From assembly GCA_002914845.1 (NCBI GenBank), contig JXTC01000214.1, forward strand, positions 359,018-423,017: a DNA stretch of 64,000 bases. The letters are read 5' to 3'. This stretch comes from Trema orientale (Eukaryota > Streptophyta > Magnoliopsida > Rosales > Cannabaceae). A program made the position numbers and the translations under genes. Positions 43,715 to 56,800 of this stretch are shown here, piece by piece. How positions within the stretch are numbered: position 1 is the stretch's first letter; each line of letters starts with the position of its first letter. The notes under the pieces were generated by a model. The model worked only from the letters and a program-made list of their open reading frames with translations. It did no database searches and was not told the origin of the DNA.

Positions 43715-44260
43715 GGTGTTATGTCAACATTGCAATGATCCAATTCTTAGAACATAATTAATTTATAAAAACATAAATAATGCAAAAATAAATTGACACA
43801 AAAATTGTGTGTAGTTCGGCTTAAATATTGAATATGTCCCCTACAAGAACTCTTTTAACTTTATTGGTGAAGAGAATATAATATTGCAAAGTTTTAGCAC
43901 GCAGTGTTTTTTCTTATAGAAAGAGAAGCCACCACCTATTTATAGGTGATGGTAGTTAGAGTTTCCTAGTCAGATAAAAGAAACTAAATAAGAATGTAAA
44001 TATCATTAAATGCACAATATTGGGTAATTGTCCCATTAAATGTACAAGCAAACTAGTTAGGTCAAAAGATCGAACAATAGTTATTAAAAAAAATTCATGA
44101 ATATGGATCATATCAAATAAATTTTTAATAGGTTGATGTGAGTCAGAATCCTCCAGTTTGAGGTTGTATATATTTTAGCAAGCCTATTTCATCCTATCCA
44201 ATTTCCACGAGCTAGGGTTTTGCTAATTATTAATGTTGGTTTCTCATTATAATAAAAATA
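43715..44260. mobile_element. Possible decayed LTR remnant
   Basis: The sequence starts near TGTTATGTCAAC and contains AGTTCGGCTTAAATATTG...CCCCTACAAGAAC and a TATA-like CCTATTTATAGG (about 43936), an order seen in plant LTRs. No clear right end or target duplication, so the call is tentative. Confidence 0.25.
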
Positions 44261-44380
44261 CTGATATCGAATTTTTTCAAGTGACATAAGCCTTAAAAAT
44301 ATCAAATGACATTATTTTTCTAAATAATGTCATTAAGGTAGGATATTATGATCTTTTAAATATATTTCTCAAATTTAGTT

Positions 44381-45212
44381 TGTTGGGGGTAATCCCGAAT
44401 TCACCGAAGTATAAGATCCGAGAGCTCACCGCAAAACATGAAGGAGGATCCAACTCCCCTCGAGACTAGAAAAGTCACCGATAAACCCGAAGAAAATGAA
44501 TCCAGCAAACTTAGTATCGCGATCTAGAGGACGGCCCTCAGGAGCCAAATCAGCATGGCCTTAGGATACTCCAGGGTATCCGAGATTGCCTTAGAGTTTG
44601 GTCAAGATCTCTTGTTTATCCGGATAAGAGCACGAGGCCATCCCAATCTCGTGAATTAGGGACCATAATTGTACTGATCTTCTGGTAGCAACCTATATTC
44701 TCTAGTCTGAGGTGTGCTACGCCAACAAATAGACCTGTAGCCAAATTACTATAGTATTAGGGCTTGCGTCGCATTCCCTTAGCCAAGATCAAGGGCTAGG
44801 ATGGCTTGACTCCTTCTCAAGATGATCTAACAGCCCCAATTCACCCTAAATCACCTATTTAAGGCCCTCAACCACCACTTGGAAGGTAAGCTGAAAAGCT
44901 TAGGGTCCAAATTCTACCTTTCTCTCTCCTCATTTACTCTTCATTTATTATTTTCCTTTGGAGACTTTCTCACTCTAAGATTTTTTGCTAACTTAGCATC
45001 GAAGTGCTCTTGGTAGGTACCACACAGGTGCTTAGCACCCCCTCCAATATCACAAGCCTTGGGATCTTGAGGTTAGGAGAGAGGCCACTTTTCATTCCCG
45101 GGCTTGGACCTAGCCTGAGGAGAAGGTTGGACTCGGTCCTCAGCAACGACTGGTGAACACTATTTAGCTCTTGCACTCGTTAATAGTGCCAAGACGAAAT
45201 GTTGTACCAACA
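44381..45212 (+). mobile_element. Solo LTR, ~0.83 kb, gypsy-like
   Basis: Starts TGTTGGGGGTAATCCCG and ends TTGTACCAACA, so the ends are TG...CA with a short inverted repeat (TGTTGG/CCAACA). The flanks TAGTT (44376-44380) and CAGTT (45213-45217) form a 5-bp target duplication with one change. It is much richer in G+C than the surroundings. A TATA-like CTATTTAAGG (about 44856) is followed by the TTAGCATCGAAGTGC...GGTAGGTACCAC stretch often seen in Ty3/gypsy LTRs of the Tat/Athila kind. No internal coding DNA is present. Confidence 0.72.
44855..44863 (+). promoter_or_regulatory. TATA-like box of the solo LTR
   Basis: CTATTTAAG in the G+C-richer LTR, placed where the U3/R border is expected. 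Confidence 0.4.
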
Positions 45213-48200
45213 CAGTTTCAGTAACATTTAAAAAAAAAACTAATATTTCTCTTTAGTTTTTCAAATGTCATTAATATAGTATGGTCTTTGAAAAAAAATA
45301 TGGATAATTAAAATACATATCATATCAATGTGTATAAATTTTGTGTATAATTTATGTGTCACTAGTATTACTCATCTAATTAAAATGGACAATACTACAT
45401 TCTATGTTATAATAAAATATTTCATCTTTATTTGCAGAATATCAATTCTTCATTTGGACGTAATGAAATAAAGAATATTTTATAAAACATGTGAGCTCTT
45501 CACACAAGGAATTCTTTATTTTTTATTACAAATTATGACTTTTATAAACGTTTGCATAGCATAAATCATAAAAAGAAAATAGATTTAATGGACATAATAT
45601 AGAGTTTATTATCAAATAAAAATCTTTAAATCCAATAAAAATTGTTCAAAATAAAAAAAAAAAAAACTGATTTTTAGGACATATTCTCGGCATTTTCCTA
45701 CTTGCATTAACTCATAAAGTAAGGTAAATTACAAACTTGGGTGGGGGACGGGGGCATCGTAATTCCTTAATATTCGAAAAATGATTTTCTAAAAACAATT
45801 ACAATATTTTGTAAACAAAATCAATAATGCAACAAATTGATATTTAACATTTTTCTTGAACTTTACAATACAAATATTCATGATTGATGATCTGACATAA
45901 CTAAACTCATAGATCCTTGTTTAGATCAAACCTATAAACATTTCAGAACCACTAAGCATTCTCATCTATTATTCAGAACTTGTTAAATGATTCAGTGTAT
46001 AGATATTTTATCGATTCCTAACTAGAGATAAGTGAGATGATCTGGAAGACGTTTTTCCTTTTCCTTGGCACATATGTGTGATATTGGATATCCCTCTCTT
46101 AGCAGCCATGAACAAGTTTGAGATTTTTCTAATAGAGTTTGACTCTCTCAAACTCTTTTTTTTTTTCCCCACATGTAGCACACATACAATGATTTTAGGA
46201 GGCATGTAACACTTGTATAGAGTCTAAGAGAATTTTTCTCCTAATTTCTTGAGAGGTTTAATCCTATTATACTTATTAGGCTCTATTGAATAATCAATTT
46301 GATTACGGGGTATGTGTAAACTAGACATGGGACATGATAAATCTAAATAGTCTAAGCTCTAATAGACTGGATACTTACAATAATAATTAACTCTTAATAT
46401 TAATGTGCCTTGTCTATTGATATTAGAGTATATCATTTAGGCCTAATATTACCCTTCTAGACAAAGTATCATGTATATTCTATAAAGCTGATTAACTCTT
46501 TAATTAACTCGATCTATTTAGCATATATTATACCTTTAGATATACTCTCGATATAATGTCGTACAAGTGAGGTATAATTATCATATTATGACTAGTAATA
46601 TTTACATTTGAATTACTATTTTTTATCTAATGAATAATAGTTGACTATGATATTTACCTATATAAATACATTAAAGTTCACAAAATAAATACCGAGCACC
46701 TGCATCATATTATCCAAGTTCTTGAAAAACTTCAAAGTGACATTGTATGCACAGTGTTTAAAATTATGAAGCACATTGTCTTCTATTCATAAATCTTATC
46801 TTCTAAAATAGTGGAATTCGAATCAATTAATTGAAACTAATCCTTGAGTAAGTTGAAAAGATAAAACTCATGAAAACAAATTCGACAATAATTATGATTA
46901 AGGTATTATTGCAATAGTGCTAAAATATTGAGTTAGGAAACTTAATCTCAAATTTTATTTTCATTTTGTCTTGTTCAATGCATTTATAACTTTCTTATAA
47001 TGCATTAGTATTTCTATCTGAATAGACACGTTAATGATTGAAACCTTCATTAATCTCGATAAAATAGATAATCTACATTCTATGGCATAATAAAATATTC
47101 TATTTTTATTTATAGAATATGAACTCTTTATTTAGATATAATAAAATTTATAGTGTCTCATTGGTCATGAACAGTTCATACAAACCATTCTTTACTACGC
47201 ACATTACAAGTCATAGAAACTTTTAGACGTTTGTATAATATGAAACATAAACATCACATATATATAATTGTAATATAATGTAAAATTTATTAATATCAAA
47301 TAAATAATACTTAGTTCTAATATATTACTACCAAATTTTAAATTGTGTCACTTTACTCCTAAAGACAAATGATGTTAACAACCATCCTCTCACGTTATTT
47401 CCCTCTCAACTAGACTTATAACACCCTGAATCCACCATTTCCCCTTTTTTTGTATGAACCTTAATTGGGTCTTTTTACTTTGAGATTGGCATAAAACCTA
47501 AAAAAATTTGAAATAATCCATCTCTTGCAAAAACAATAATCTATGACTTGAACAAGACAGACAAGAAGAGAGGATTTGATGTGGAAAAGTTGAATAGTTT
47601 GATTTATGGCCAAAAAAGAGCTTAAACCATACCACAATAGGAGTCACTTCTCCTTGCCTATCTGTAATGAGAAAAAGCATTGATGGCTTAGTAACATTTT
47701 TTTTGTTTTGTTTTTTTTCAAAATCCTATTTATGTAATTGGGTTCTTAATAGTTTCCCATTCTCTTTAATGGGATATACTTACATTTGATCAAATCCAAA
47801 TGGGTATCTATCAAATTATCTTAAATTGATATATTTTGTATTTTTAATGACAATTTTTTGATTATAAATAAGTATTTGAAAAACACAAGGAGCCTCAAAA
47901 ACTCTAAAATAAAGCGAGATCGCTTTAACTTTGACCCTCTTTAGTACCGCTCTAGCACTCTAGTGTTTTGCTCGAGTTCAAAGCCAGGTCTATTATATCT
48001 CTGACGGTTTAACGACGTGGCAAATATTCTTTAAAACTATATTTCAAGTCTTAAAATGGTGTTTGGCTTTAGTGGTAAAGTAACACAATTTTGTCAAATT
48101 TGGGGCAAAAATTTGCCTATCAAAGTGAATTATATAATGACAAAATATTACATTAAAAAGTCAGGAGAAAAAAAAGTAATTTGTCCAATCGCTTTCGGAG

Positions 48201-48891
48201 GGATGCTTTTGACGGCATTTGAGAAAATATAGAAAGGAGAGACATTTGGTAATTCCGTTTTTGGTTAATAGATTTAAAAATCTACTGTGTAGCTGCTACT
48301 TTAAGCATAATTTGATAAAAGTGCTGATTTTGTTATACTTCCATTTACAACGGACACAATGTATAGATTTTTGAAATTTTAATTTACCGAATGTCAATAC
48401 TTTTCTTTTGCAGTTGCTTTGCTCACGGTACAAGTATAGGAGGGCTACAACACAACACAACAGCACTAGTGAAAGCCTAATTACCTTCTAACAACATGTC
48501 AAACTGGCAACTACCTATGAACAGACAGTGAAGTTGAAAAAACAATCTATATCGAAAGGAAAGGCCCAGCTCAATTGATTTACCATGAGAAAATTAGGTC
48601 CTCTACGACTTTTTTTGAAAGGATTTAGAAAAATACAGTGGACTCAGCTTTTTCTAGATTCGGTACAGCAATTTTTAGAAAAAATATCATTTTATGAAAT
48701 TTTTTTAGAAAAAATTGTCATTTTTTAAAATAATAACTAGTAACCAGTAATCAGTTTTTCGAGCACTGACAACTGATAACCAAAGGTATTTATAACTAGT
48801 ATTTAACTAGTAATTAGTAACCAATTTTTAGAAATTGGAAATTACTAACCATTTTAAAGATGGCAATTTTTTAAAGATGGCAATTTTTTAA
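45213..48891. other. Intergenic AT-rich DNA with a diverged direct-repeat pair
   Basis: No gene. 45380-45632 and 47058-47316 are diverged direct copies (both with ACATTCTATG, ATAATAAAATATT, GAATAT..., TATCAAATAAA in order), about 1.68 kb apart. They may be remnant LTRs or a dispersed repeat. Toward 48720-48890 there are short AACTAGTAA-type repeats. Confidence 0.45.
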
Positions 48892-49182
48892 GAGAAATTT
48901 AGGTGGATGACCAAAATTTTAAATTTGATTAAGTAGATGTCCACTTTTAAAATTTTATAGCTAAATGTCCAGGTAGATATATTTTTACACTTGGTAGATA
49001 CACATATCTACCAATTTTAATTACTGTTCTGAAATGCACTGGGTATATAATTTTTTATACTTGGTATATAAAATTTTACACTTGGTATATATGCATATAT
49101 ACCGGACATTTTGCTATAACTTTTGACAAAGGGACATTTACTGAAATTAGGCCCAAATTTTGGTCATATTTCTATAAGCCCC
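48892..49182. mobile_element. MULE-like MITE, 291 bp, upstream of HDA14
   Basis: Both ends are bordered by the 9-bp word ATTTTTTAA (48883-48891 and 49183-49191). The ends form an imperfect inverted repeat: the left has GATGACCAAAATTT and the right, on the minus strand, ATATGACCAAAATTT at the same distance from the border, followed in both by AATGTCC/GATGTCC words. The centre carries the hairpin-like GGTATATATGCATATATACC. No coding capacity. A 9-bp duplication suggests the Mutator superfamily, though the duplicated word is of low complexity. Confidence 0.6.
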
Positions 49183-49346
49183 ATTTTTTAAACCCTTTTT
49201 ACCATGAGGGAAGGATTGGGCTTAAAAGAAATGGGCTTTGTCACTGGCCCAACCCATCTTACTTTTGCGTTCTTCTCATAAGCAACCAAAGCAACTGCCT
49301 CGCTTTTCATCTCATTCTGCGTTTTACCGTTAATTTCTTGCACTCC

Positions 49347-49372
49347 TATCATATCATATCATATCATATCAT
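49347..49372. repeat. (ATATC)n microsatellite in the HDA14 leader
   Basis: About five units of TATCA directly upstream of the start codon, inside the likely 5' untranslated region. Confidence 0.9.
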
Positions 49373-49383
49373 CTCTCTCCAAG

Positions 49384-52300
49384 ATGGACCTCCTAACTTC
49401 ACCTCCCTCACATTTGGTTGGTACGCTTTTTCTTTTTTCTCTTATATTACATATTCTGAAACTTTCGGGCTTATATTATATTAACTTCTTTCTATTCCAA
49501 AATATTTTCTCCAGTTTTTGCCTTTAATTAATTATAGTCGCTATGTTTTTCAAGTTATTCAGTGAAATTACAATAGGGATGTAATGTTAGGCTTAACTGA
49601 GCCAGTAACTGCGCTGAACTTGAGATGTTAAACTAGCAGTGGCAGCCTTTTTGATTGCTCTTGGGATGTGCCACAATTATTTATTTAGACCTCTCTTTTT
49701 CTACGGTCTAAAAAGCATTTTCAATCGTTGCATTACATTACATCCCAATTAATTTTGTCCTTACTGCTTAGCAATAGCATATGTGATATGTGTCAAGAAC
49801 CAGCTTTGCTTGTTCTAGGTAATGCAACGCTTTTGGTGGGGCGGCAACTTTGCAAGTTGAGGAATCATACTGGATTTGGCTTGGATGTACAACTTGTTAG
49901 AAACTCATTTTTCAACAACAACTTAACAAGTGGAAGTAGAAATAGACTTCTTTTCGCGAAGGGAAGCGAGATTCCCATTTCTTGTTCTGCTAGTAATGGG
50001 AAGGACTTGTTCCAACGTGCTAATGGAAAACTAAATGATGCTCGAGTCATTTATGCCGTAGCTCCTGCCATGGGTCATAATCAGGTATAATTAGATTTTG
50101 TTGTTCATTTTCGTAAAGACGTAATCCAATGGTGAATAAATTTTTTTTTTTTTTTTTCTCGAATGGTTGTTTCCATGTGTTCCCAAAGAATAGGATGAAG
50201 GAAATAAAATAAGAATTTAATTTTGATAAGTAGTTTTAACATTGTTCTGGTTTTTCGGTGATGCTGTTACTTTTGTAATTGACTTGTGCGGATACATCTA
50301 ACAGTAATCTGCATTAGAGCTGTTAACAGGAATCTCATCCGGAATCACATTTTCGAGTTCCATCAATTGTAAGTGCTCTTGAAGAGATGCAGCTCACTCC
50401 AGAGGTATGAAACATAAATTATTCATCTATTGTATCCTCAATCTGTTTGACCGTGTTCAATTACCGATACTAGGACCTTTAGTCATTACTCGTGGGCTAT
50501 AAAAGTAGAGTTGAGCATGCCTTACAAATGTTTTTTCCGTTCGGGTTGGAACAATTGCTAAATTAATGCATTTTATGGCTACTTCTCAAAATTAAGAGCA
50601 ATTAAAGGTATTAAGGAAAAGAAGAAGATATATGAACCATTTTTAGCATTGGAAGAAGTTCCTGTTCAGAAAGATTGTCTTTAGCCGAGTGTTCTTAGAG
50701 ATTTTCGGTAGCAGGGGAAATGATATGCTTTTACAAGTCTATTTCTTTTGATCGAAAAAAGAAGACACCATGTCTTGGGGAAACTATGGTGGTAATAGTG
50801 ATGGTAGAAACACAGTTGTGGGGATTGCATTTGGAACTGATTTTATGTTGATTTAGCACATTCTCCCTTCCTTCTTGCTTGTTCTCTTGTATTTAAATGT
50901 CACAATCTCAGTGGACCAAGTTAGCTACTGATGGACATTAAACCAGTAATGTCACAAAGTTAAGGCATTAACTTTTGGCAGCTCATATGCGGACTTCAGT
51001 TTCCATGCACAAGAAGCAATCAGGATTGTTTTTGAATCATTTGTTTACTTAATAAATAAAGGCTTCTCTCTGCTCAACTATGATTTTTTTTATTTCTATT
51101 TTTTTTTCTTTTCTTCAGTTACGTGGTTCAGAGATTATTGAACTCAAAGACTTCAAGCGTGCTTCAGTAGATGATATTGCAAATGTTCATACGAGAACAT
51201 ACGTATCAGGCCTTGAGAAGGTGCCCTGAAGAATATTCTTCATTTGGCTTTGCTTATTTTATACTTTCTGTAGCATTTTTAGTTGTCTCTCTCTCTCTCT
51301 CACAGATATGCATATGTTCATGAGAGAACCTATTTATCTGGTCGGATAAACTAAAATGAAGGTTCAAAGAAGTCTTTTATTGGTTTGATTTCCCCTGCAT
51401 ATACTTTCTGTCAGAAGTTGTGGGGGATGTGTACCCTCATAGAGTGTTCATTGTCACGAGTATAAAGTATATTAGAGGGGACAAGAACTATTGGTGTTCA
51501 GTTTTTATATTATTGGTTCTCTTATTCCAAGTGACTTGCTCAAAAATTTGAATAGATGATTCTCTTTTTGTTTATTCATCGCCAATCTCTTCATTCATTG
51601 TAAAACTAGGCTGTGAGTTACGCATATCAAATTGATTACACATGTGGAGATGTATTTCTTTCTGCTCAAATATTTTTCCACCCCTATATATATAGGCTAT
51701 GGATCAGGCTTCACAACAGGGCATTATTTTCATTGAAGGCTCAGGACCAACATATGCTACTGCAAATGTAAGTGCAATGATTTTAGACCCCTTTCTCTCA
51801 GTGGCATAATTTGTTTTATAAGTTAGTTTCAGTAACTCTTAACGTATTAAAGTACAGCATAACCAAGCGTATTTAGGAAAAAATTGTTAATAAGTTACAA
51901 GAATTTTTGTAACACCTATTTTCTAATTAAACATTATCAATAAATTGTAATATGGATGCCAGACGTGAGGCAATTCAAAATAACTAAGAAGATTATAGGT
52001 TTAAACTCCTTTACCCACACCTATGAAAGCTCTTTTGCATCTCATATAGACTAAGAAAAGGTATCTTCATAGTATTGAGAGGTGTGTATGCGAGTTAGAA
52101 TGCAATTGTGACATGCCTAATGAAATTTGGATGCTCTGTCTAGATTGTGAATTTAATAACCGTGAATTTGCACTTGACCATGTTGCATCCTGGTAGTGCG
52201 ATGCGTGAGTAATGTATATTGCATTTTCATTTCCCTAATTATGGTGACATATTATTAATAATGCAGACATTCCAGGATTCACTAACTGCAGCAGGAGCAG

Positions 52301-54847
52301 GAATTGCCTTAGTTGATTCAGTGGTGATGTCTCGGTCCTTCTAATAGTTGACGTATATTATATGTTACTGTTACTTATATTTCTGCACTGTTAATAAATC
52401 ATAAGTGCAACTAATTCTGAATGTATTAATAAAATTACATTTTATTAATGCATTTTCCATAAGGTGGTTTTAATAAAATTACATTTTATTAAAATGTATT
52501 AATACATTTTATTACATTTTCCATAAGGTGGTATCATACACTTGCGTGTATGAAAATGTAACAAAACAGTTGCTTTCATTAATAAAATTACAGACTGAGT
52601 CTTCTGAATGTAGAAAGTGTTGCTATTTTCATGTCTTTTTCTTTTTCTTTTTCTTTTCTTTTTTTTTTTTTTTTTGAGAAAAAAGGAAAAGTGCATGTAT
52701 TTCTGAATGGAGAAAGTGTTGCTGTTTTCGTGTCTTGTTCTTTTTTTTTGGTTGCTAAGAAATAGAGAAATATTCTGAATATAGACTTGATATAAATCAG
52801 TTATATGGTGTACAAACAGTCCATATCATTTTTCAGGTTGAAGCATCAAAGCTAAGCCAGAACCAGCCTATAGGTTTTGCTTTGATAAGACCTCCTGGAC
52901 ATCATGCTATCCCGAAGGGTCCTATGGGGTTCTGTGTTTTTGGAAATGTGGCCATAGCAGCTCGTTATGCTCAACGTGTACATGGCTTGAAGCGAGTCTT
53001 TATCATTGATTTTGATGTTCATCATGGGAACGGAACAAATGATGCTTTCTATGAGGATCCAGATATTTTTTTCCTTTCTACTCACCAGGTTAGTTGTAAT
53101 TTGGTTCAGGCCATATGTCCTTTAGTCACAAGTTACTTATCAAGCAGAGTGTTTGAATACCTTTTTCGTTTTTCCACTAACCATACTTTTCTATTATGTA
53201 TCTATTCTATAATATGAAGGGATTCACCAACTTTTGTCCACAATTTGGTTTTTTTTTTTTTTTTCCCCAAAATAAGTATTGGAAGTTCCTAGTAAAGCAG
53301 TGTCAAGCACATATAAAGTTGAAGCAGTATTTTCTTCAAATTTTAAATCCTATGGACCACCTGAATCTCTTTTGTAAAAGCAAAAATTATCACTTTAAAC
53401 TGTTCTAAGAATATTATCTTCCTCTTGCATTAATTCTGAGTTAAGGATTCTTTTAGGTCTATCATCTCTAGCTTTGCATGTTTTTCTTTTTTAAAATGTG
53501 TCTTACATGTGTTGAAGAATTGAGATAACTCATTTAGAAAGATGCACGATGAATGTTGCATTTCTAGGACTTTTTTTGTGGGAAAAGTACTAGTGAAAAT
53601 TGTGATGACATCGTGGGTGCTTCCGATCGAAAAGGATCATTATAGTAAATAGTTTGTATATATTCATCTTAGCTGAGAGTAGAACCTTCTACTTCTATTG
53701 TAATATGTCTTGATCTCTATCATCTGTTTATCATCCATACCTATCGGGAAAGGCAATATAGAAGAGAAAAGAAAAGGAAAAGGTCGTGGCATGCACAAGC
53801 CAAGGTGTGTGCCTTTAGGCTTAATTAGATTTAATACATCACGTATACCGAAAATTTACTTCCTCTTCCATAATAAATCAATGGGGGCGGCTTTGACTTA
53901 AAGCACGTAGCTGTTGCCTCAAGTTCAATGTTGAAGATACTCGATTAATACTTAGACGGTGTCATGATAGTCCGATCTGAGTTACAATTAATATTGCTCA
54001 AAACAGCATATAATTCATACTCGCAAAAAATTCCAAAAATTTCTGATTTGCTCGGTTTCAATTCAGGCAGGTAGCTACCCGGGTACTGGTAAAATTGATG
54101 AGATCGGTCAAGGAGATGGGGAAGGAACAACTCTAAATCTACCCCTACCTGGAGGCTCAGGTGATGTTGCCATGAGAACTGTCTTTGACGAAGTTATTGT
54201 ACCGTCTGCTCAGAGGTTTAAGCCAGATATTATTCTTGTCTCTGCTGGGTGAGTTTCGCATGTATCTGATTGTCGATAAATATGTATCATAATTCGCATA
54301 CATAAATACACACACGTATATGCCCAACTGAACTAACTTTGCATGCATTTAATTTTGAATCACTATATCTGAGCTCTAGAATTAAGCTCATCATAGACTC
54401 ATCTCTCATGAATTCTTTGATTATCTCATTTTATCCTGGCTTCTGAAAGAAAGCATTTCTTAATACAAAACCGGAGTAGGGTTGAACTGCCTTCTTCACA
54501 TGATCAACAAAATAATCTCCCGCTTGCGTATAACGTAATTTGTTAGGTATGATGCTCATGTACTTGATCCACTAGCCAGTCTGCAATTTACAACAGGGAC
54601 ATACTACATGCTTGCATCCAACATTCAACAACTTGCCAAAGATCTATGTGGTGGACGCTGTGTGTTCTTCTTGGAAGGAGGATACAACCTCAAGTCTCTT
54701 TCGTACTCTGTGGCAGACTCATTTCGAGCCTTTCTTGGAGAGCCAAGCTTGGCTTCTCAGTTTGACAACCCTGCTATCTTGTATGAAGAACCATTGACCA
54801 AGGTTAAGCAAGCCATCCAGAGGGTGAAACACTTGCATACCTTGTGA
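49384..54847 (+). CDS. HDA14: Class II-type histone/protein deacetylase, HDA14-like, nine exons
   Basis: Proposed exons: 49384-49420, 49819-50084, 50330-50404, 51119-51220, 51696-51767, 52267-52323, 52837-53088, 54067-54248, 54547-54847. All introns are GT-AG and the join is 1344 bases, 447 residues. Zinc-enzyme motifs: RPPGHHA (221-227, two catalytic His), [10 protein letters not shown] (261-270, metal ligands D263 and H265), SAGYDAH (346-352, D350) and LEGGYN (390-395, transition-state Tyr394). All active-site residues are present, so it should be active. The N-terminus ([12 protein letters not shown]..., about 90 residues before the deacetylase domain) is Ser/Arg/Asn-rich and poor in acids, fitting an organelle transit peptide; Arabidopsis HDA14 (about 420 residues) is reported in chloroplasts and mitochondria. 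The exon 2 acceptor is the least certain; GTTCTAG|GTAATG at 49819 is the best of three frame-keeping choices. Intron 6 holds T-rich and tandemly duplicated DNA. Confidence 0.88.
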
Positions 54848-55901
54848 AGATGCCGTGGTATATGCCTTGTTCCATCTTCACTTGTAAGTATAATTGTGTA
54901 TAAACAACACTATGTAGGTATAAGAAAATGATTAAAAAGTTTACTGTATAGTATCATGGATACAACTTTAAGTTCTTGCTTTAAAATTCAAATATAAGCA
55001 TTTTCTTCTCCTTTACACAGCCTTCTTTCTGTTATTATTCAAGTGGATGACATCAACATTTATTTTTCTTTTTAATTTGTTAAATTTTTAATTTTTTTTT
55101 TTAACTTGTACATACAGTAAGTTTATTTGTTGAAAAGTAGCTTTATAGCCCTACCTACTTGTACATTATTCTTGGCTGTGCACACTAACTACTGCCTGCG
55201 ATGGTATATCAGGTTCTATTAGTGTTAACCCTCATGTTTGAGATTACTGACTGTTAAGTTCTTTGGTAGTTGATTAGATTTTGGCACAGTTGGTACCATA
55301 AACTGAGTCTATTTCCTCTCTATAGTCCCTTTTTCCCATAAGGTTCAAAACATCCCTTGAAAAGTCTCATTTAAGCTCCATGGCAAGACTTGTTTTAACC
55401 TCAATTCATCCTGTGGCGTGGCACCACTTTATTTTATCATCTTGTATTTTCCTAGCTAGTACTGTTGGATTAGTTACTCATGCATGCACTTTATATATTT
55501 GCAGCTAAAGTAAAGAATTGAAAATAGTGAAACCAAAAAAGGAGGGGAAAAAAAATAAAAGAATAAGAAGAAGAAGAGAGAGACACCTGTAGGGTTTATA
55601 AACTATATGGTGGTCAGTTGAAATCACACATACGTGAAGTAAATTGGTGTGCTGCTCTTCAGGGAAATTTTAAGCAAAGAGCTCTGTTTCCTGATTGATT
55701 ATAACATCTAGAGACGGTAACTTGTCCGTGACTGGTTTCAATTGTAGTTTTGGAACAGCATATAGCTATCTCACCAAACTGATGAAATCTGTTTTAGAAT
55801 CCTTGTTTGATAAAAAGTGACTTGATGTCTGCCAGGAATACAAAAATTGCTTTTGGGGTTGAAAAGTGGCTTCTAAAGTGCTTTTGAACTATGGAGGATT
55901 C
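54848..55901. other. HDA14 3' region and spacer
   Basis: The first few hundred bases should contain the HDA14 3' untranslated region. No gene or mobile element is seen before 55902. Confidence 0.5.
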
Positions 55902-56800
55902 TAGTGTAGGAGGGGCAAAAACTCTTCTACCAGTAAGAGTATTTTTTGAACCGTTAGATGAAAATTAGATGAGATAAAAGTGTTAGTGGACAAAATATTT
56001 GATGTACCATAACACACAGAAATAAGACCAAACTAAAAGACAAAAACCAAAAAAACCACTATAATGAGAGAGAAATGTTTCCTCCTTATTTCTCTCTTAC
56101 CTCTGTTACTATCTCAATGTATATATTTTCTTCTCTTGTTCGATACAAAATTGCTTCCGTCTAAGATGTTTTGACTTACATCGATATCTTCTCCTAGATA
56201 CCCATGTATGACTCCTCAAAAGTGGAATTACCATTGTTACAGAAAAAGGGGAAAAAAAAATTGAAAGCTAATCAAATCAATAACCACCAACTTTGCTTGA
56301 AAAAAAAAAGAGAGAGAGAGAGAGAAAAGGCTTGAAATGAAAGCCAAAGAAATCAAGTGCCTGCGTATATGCATATGTGCCATAGCATAACAGAACTAGT
56401 ATTACGTTTTTCATTGACATTAAATCACCCACTCAAGAAATCAGCAAAAGAAAATTTCATACAAAAAAGAAAAAAAAAAATTCTGGAGAAAAAAATTAGA
56501 ACTTTTAACTTAATATTTTCCTAACATCATCTTTTCTCTTTCTCGGTTAAATAATCTATCACAGGATTCTCAACAACTAGGCAAGAAGTTTCTTTCCCAA
56601 GCATATTATTAAGTAAGCATACTGTTGCTTCATCTCATAAGAAAGTGACGATATATATTTTTTTTCTTTTTTAAGAGAAAGAGACTATAGTTATATGTGG
56701 GTATTCTAAGGAGAAACACATTAATAAAAACCATACGATCTTGATCAAACGGTTGAAAAATCACTCCTAGTAGTGGAGGAATTTTGCACCTCCTACACTA
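55902..56800. mobile_element. Non-autonomous DNA element with ~65-bp terminal inverted repeats
   Basis: The left end reads TAGTGTAGGAGGGGCAAAA, later GAGTATTTTTTGAACCGTT; the right end on the minus strand reads TAGTGTAGGAGGTGCAAAA, later GAGTGATTTTTCAACCGTT. The two ends match at roughly three quarters of positions over about 65 bases. There is no coding capacity in the 0.9-kb body. No clear target duplication is visible, so the superfamily is open; the TAGTG start would allow hAT. Confidence 0.7.

Larger units (their letters stand above)
37154..44380. other. Long intergenic region, no gene seen
   Basis: Short frames only. It holds the ABCG5 promoter side (37154-37500, no clear TATA box), several poly-T runs (37601-37619, 39479-39509, 41246-41263), three tandem duplications, two retroinsertion scars, a possible retroposon and a possible LTR remnant listed separately. 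Confidence 0.55.

Noticed and set aside
53196..53901. Frames inside 53196-53901 as separate genes
   Set aside because: They lie in intron 7 of the HDA14 model (53089-54066) and have no motifs.
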